A stretch of 14,574 nt of DNA from an uncultured Bacteriovorax sp. (GTDB lineage: Bacteria; Bdellovibrionota; Bacteriovoracia; Bacteriovoracales; Bacteriovoracaceae). The notes under the pieces are model-generated. The model was not told the origin of the DNA. It was given only the letters and a program-made list of their open reading frames with translations, and searched no databases. Numbering within the stretch: position 1 is the stretch's first letter; the number at the start of each line of letters is the position of its first letter. Shown piece by piece: positions 12,714 through 14,574 of this stretch. The position numbers were made by a program, and so were the translations under genes. The stretch covers positions 1 through 14,574 of the forward strand of contig CALUDF010000035.1 in the NCBI GenBank assembly GCA_943914745.1, in the 5' to 3' direction.

Positions 12714-14429
12714 ATGGATTTGATTAAAGCTGGCATTGGAATTTCAAAAACAATCAGAAACGTAGGCCGTTTGCAGGAAATCGTCATGGTTTTCGCGCGA
12801 CATGGTTTTGACGAATTCATCACAAAAAATACTACTAATAAAATACCAAATTTTGTTTTACCAAAATCCAAAAAGAAAATCTCGGAAGAGCTTGCTGATA
12901 AATCTGAAAAAGACTGGAACCAGGTTTTGGGTTTTCGCCTGCGCAAGTGTTTTGAGGAGCTGGGGCCGGCCTTTATTAAGTTCGGGCAACTTCTGAGTTC
13001 GCGCGACGATCTTTTTCATCAGTCATTCATTGAAGAAATGAGGATGCTTAGAGATAAAGTGAAGCCGGTTGAATTTGAAGATGTAAGATCCGTCATTGAA
13101 AAAGCATTTGGAAAAAAAGTAGAGGATGCTTTCAGGTTTTTTCAGAAAGAGGCCATTGGCACGGCTTCAATCGGTGTTGTTTATAAAGCAGTTTTACATA
13201 ATGGAACTCCCGTCGTCGTTAAAGTGAGGCGCCCTGGAATTGAAAAGGAGATCGAGACCGATTTTTCAATTTTAATGTTCTTGGCCCTTCAGGCGGAGAG
13301 GGTAAGTAAGGAACTTAAATATCTTGGTATCTCACGTGTCGTAAATGATTTTGCCCTGACTCTTCATCGCGAACTTAACTTTCACGTGGAGGCGCTTAAC
13401 TGTGAAAGATTGAGAAAGAACATTGAAAAGCACGATGACCAAAAGATGTATTACATTCCAAAGGTTTTCAAAGAGTATTCGACTGAAGACGTTTTAGTTA
13501 TTGAAGAATTAATTGGAATTCCGTTTTCTGACAATGAAGCGATCCTTTCGCGAAAGGCTGAGATCATCCCCAAGATGGAGTATGGAGTTAGGCTGTTTTT
13601 AAAGACATTCTTAAAAGATGGTTTTTTTCATGCGGACCTTCACGGTGGGAATTTCTTTTATCTTGAAGATGGGCGCATTGGGCTCATAGATTTTGGGTTA
13701 ATGGGAAGTTTAAGTAAGAGCGGACGCCATCATTTCATCGCCATTATTTATGCGATTCTCTCTTATAATTATGAAAATTTAGTCTATGAGTTTTTAGATG
13801 TGGCAGAGTATGAGACGATTCCTGATACTGATGCCCTGATCCGCGATGTGCGCGAATCACTAAGCCCTTTCGTTGGTCTGTCGGTCAAGCAAACGAATTT
13901 CTCCGATCTTCTGGCCGTCGTTTTAAATACATTAAAAAAGCATCAAATTTATCTTCCTCGCGAATGGTACATCATCTTCAGAGCGCTCATCACTCTTGAT
14001 GGCGTAGGAAAACAATTGGGTATTGACCTCAATATTTTTGGGATTCTCGAAGGAGACATCGAAGAGATTATTGAGAGCACCTTTAGTAAGGATGAACTAC
14101 TGGAAGAAGCGGCCTGGGCCGCAAGGGATATTACATCCACTCTGCGAGTTCTTCCAAGGCACATCAAATGGTTCTTGCGAGACTTCGCTAAAAAAGGTTA
14201 CGCAATCGAAGTCAAAAACACAGGTTATGAAAGAGAGTTGGGGGCCGCTGTCGGGGCCTTGACTTTCCTGGGCTTTTCTCTCGTAGCCTCAGTCATGTTT
14301 TTTTCAGGCATCTTCATCATTGGGGCAAAAGACATTTCTCATTGGAGCCAAATTCCCACTGGGAGCTGGATCATGTGGAGTATGGGAATCCTACTTTTTT
14401 CATCAGGTATAGCCAGCCTTCGCCGCTAG
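12714..14429 (+). CDS. UbiB/AarF (ABC1) family protein kinase-like protein
   Basis: UbiB-family proteins are membrane-associated atypical kinase/ATPases needed for ubiquinone biosynthesis or other isoprenoid-lipid handling. The 571 residues contain the family marks in order: K89-F-G-Q92 (KxGQ), nucleotide loop G149-T-A-S-I-G154 (usually AAAS-type), lysine K170 in VVVKV, E220-L-N222 (usually ExD), catalytic H306-A-D-L-H-G-G-N313, and D326-F-G328. Two hydrophobic helices close the protein (about 513-537 and 546-567), as in bacterial UbiB. The ATG at 12714 has AAAAGG 7 bases upstream. It is monocistronic as far as visible and divergent from the greA-recG cluster. The Asp-to-Asn change in ExD and the Gly-Thr in the Ala-rich loop are notable. 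With no ubi genes nearby, the exact role is uncertain; the symbol ubiB is plausible but unproven. Confidence 0.93.
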   Translation: MDLIKAGIGISKTIRNVGRLQEIVMVFARHGFDEFITKNTTNKIPNFVLPKSKKKISEELADKSEKDWNQVLGFRLRKCFEELGPAFIKFGQLLSSRDDLFHQSFIEEMRMLRDKVKPVEFEDVRSVIEKAFGKKVEDAFRFFQKEAIGTASIGVVYKAVLHNGTPVVVKVRRPGIEKEIETDFSILMFLALQAERVSKELKYLGISRVVNDFALTLHRELNFHVEALNCERLRKNIEKHDDQKMYYIPKVFKEYSTEDVLVIEELIGIPFSDNEAILSRKAEIIPKMEYGVRLFLKTFLKDGFFHADLHGGNFFYLEDGRIGLIDFGLMGSLSKSGRHHFIAIIYAILSYNYENLVYEFLDVAEYETIPDTDALIRDVRESLSPFVGLSVKQTNFSDLLAVVLNTLKKHQIYLPREWYIIFRALITLDGVGKQLGIDLNIFGILEGDIEEIIESTFSKDELLEEAAWAARDITSTLRVLPRHIKWFLRDFAKKGYAIEVKNTGYERELGAAVGALTFLGFSLVASVMFFSGIFIIGAKDISHWSQIPTGSWIMWSMGILLFSSGIASLRR

Positions 14430-14441
14430 GGAGAGCTGGCT
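14411..14441 (+). repeat. 7-bp inverted repeat spanning the UbiB-family stop codon
   Basis: AGCCAGC (14411-14417) and GCTGGCT (14435-14441) are perfect arms around a 17-base loop containing the stop codon (14427-14429). No T tract follows on either strand, so this is at most a weak 3'-end hairpin rather than an intrinsic terminator. Confidence 0.35.
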
Positions 14442-14540
14442 AAACATTGAACGCCAACAAAAAGAGTCGCTTAAAAATCAGTCAAATTCCCTCGGAAATT
14501 CATCGTTTCAACCTCTTAAGTAGGAAAAACACGGATGTTG

Positions 14541-14569
14541 TTTACCCTGGTGACTTAAGCCCTTAAAAT
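14541..14569 (+). promoter_or_regulatory. Candidate plus-strand promoter at the right edge
   Basis: TTTACC (14541-14546) and TAAAAT (14564-14569) are separated by exactly 17 bases, matching consensus at 4/6 and 5/6. It would drive a gene starting beyond the window. The preceding bases 14442-14540 show no open frame or structure that I can support. Confidence 0.35.
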
Positions 14570-14574
14570 ATAAC

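Noticed and set aside
14411..14441. Intrinsic terminator after the UbiB-family gene
   Set aside because: The stem is only 7 bp with a 17-base loop and no T tract follows on either strand.
1..14574. Mobile element, prophage, toxin-antitoxin or defence island
   Set aside because: No transposase, integrase, terminal repeats, tRNA-linked attachment site or defence domains were seen; gene content is housekeeping throughout.

Overview
The window reads as ordinary chromosomal housekeeping DNA from a Gram-negative bacterium. My best guess is the Bdellovibrionota, order Bacteriovoracales (Bacteriovorax/Peredibacter-like). The reasons are a moderately AT-rich composition (low-to-mid 40s % GC, judged by eye), Sec lipoproteins with SxxK-free lipoboxes, a pgpA-recA-recX neighbourhood, and several conserved hypothetical proteins of the kind common in predatory and other former deltaproteobacteria. 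This placement is inference; no rRNA or other decisive marker is present. I saw no tRNA, rRNA, insertion sequence, prophage, CRISPR array or defence island.

Layout. Positions 1-3348 (minus strand) hold alaS followed by the start of a peptide/solute-binding lipoprotein that runs off the left edge. Divergent from alaS is a small lipoprotein of unknown function (3493-4119, plus). It converges on the recA-recX unit (5804 to 4123, minus). recA and recX are separated by a strong hairpin with a U tract, which resembles an attenuating terminator. A 230-base leader lies upstream of recA. It holds a LexA-like palindrome, an extended -10 element, and a striking array of four 7-bp repeats spaced by 4 bp, placed exactly 10 bp upstream of a second -10-like element. 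pgpA (minus) lies just beyond the array. Divergent from pgpA is a 413-residue protein (6584-7825, plus) that I read as a divergent RelA/SpoT-type nucleotidyltransferase-fold protein.

Positions 12649 down to 7815 form a tightly packed six-gene minus-strand cluster: secreted/membrane hypothetical, Cys-rich putative metal-binding protein, greA, recG, degenerate FHA-domain protein, alpha/beta hydrolase. Gaps are 10-15 bases or genes overlap, except for a 71-base gap before the FHA gene, which has its own near-consensus extended -10 at its start codon. The cluster diverges from a UbiB/AarF-family kinase-like gene (12714-14429, plus), and the two apparently share a symmetric -10 element. The last 145 bases hold no gene but end in a plausible plus-strand promoter.

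How the genes fit together: recA, recX and recG belong to homologous recombination and fork repair; greA and the Cys-rich protein sit in the transcription/unknown class; alaS is translation; pgpA is phosphatidylglycerol synthesis; the UbiB homologue is probably quinone/isoprenoid lipid metabolism. The two items most worth following up are the RelA/SpoT-like protein and the 11-bp-phased repeat array pointing at recA.
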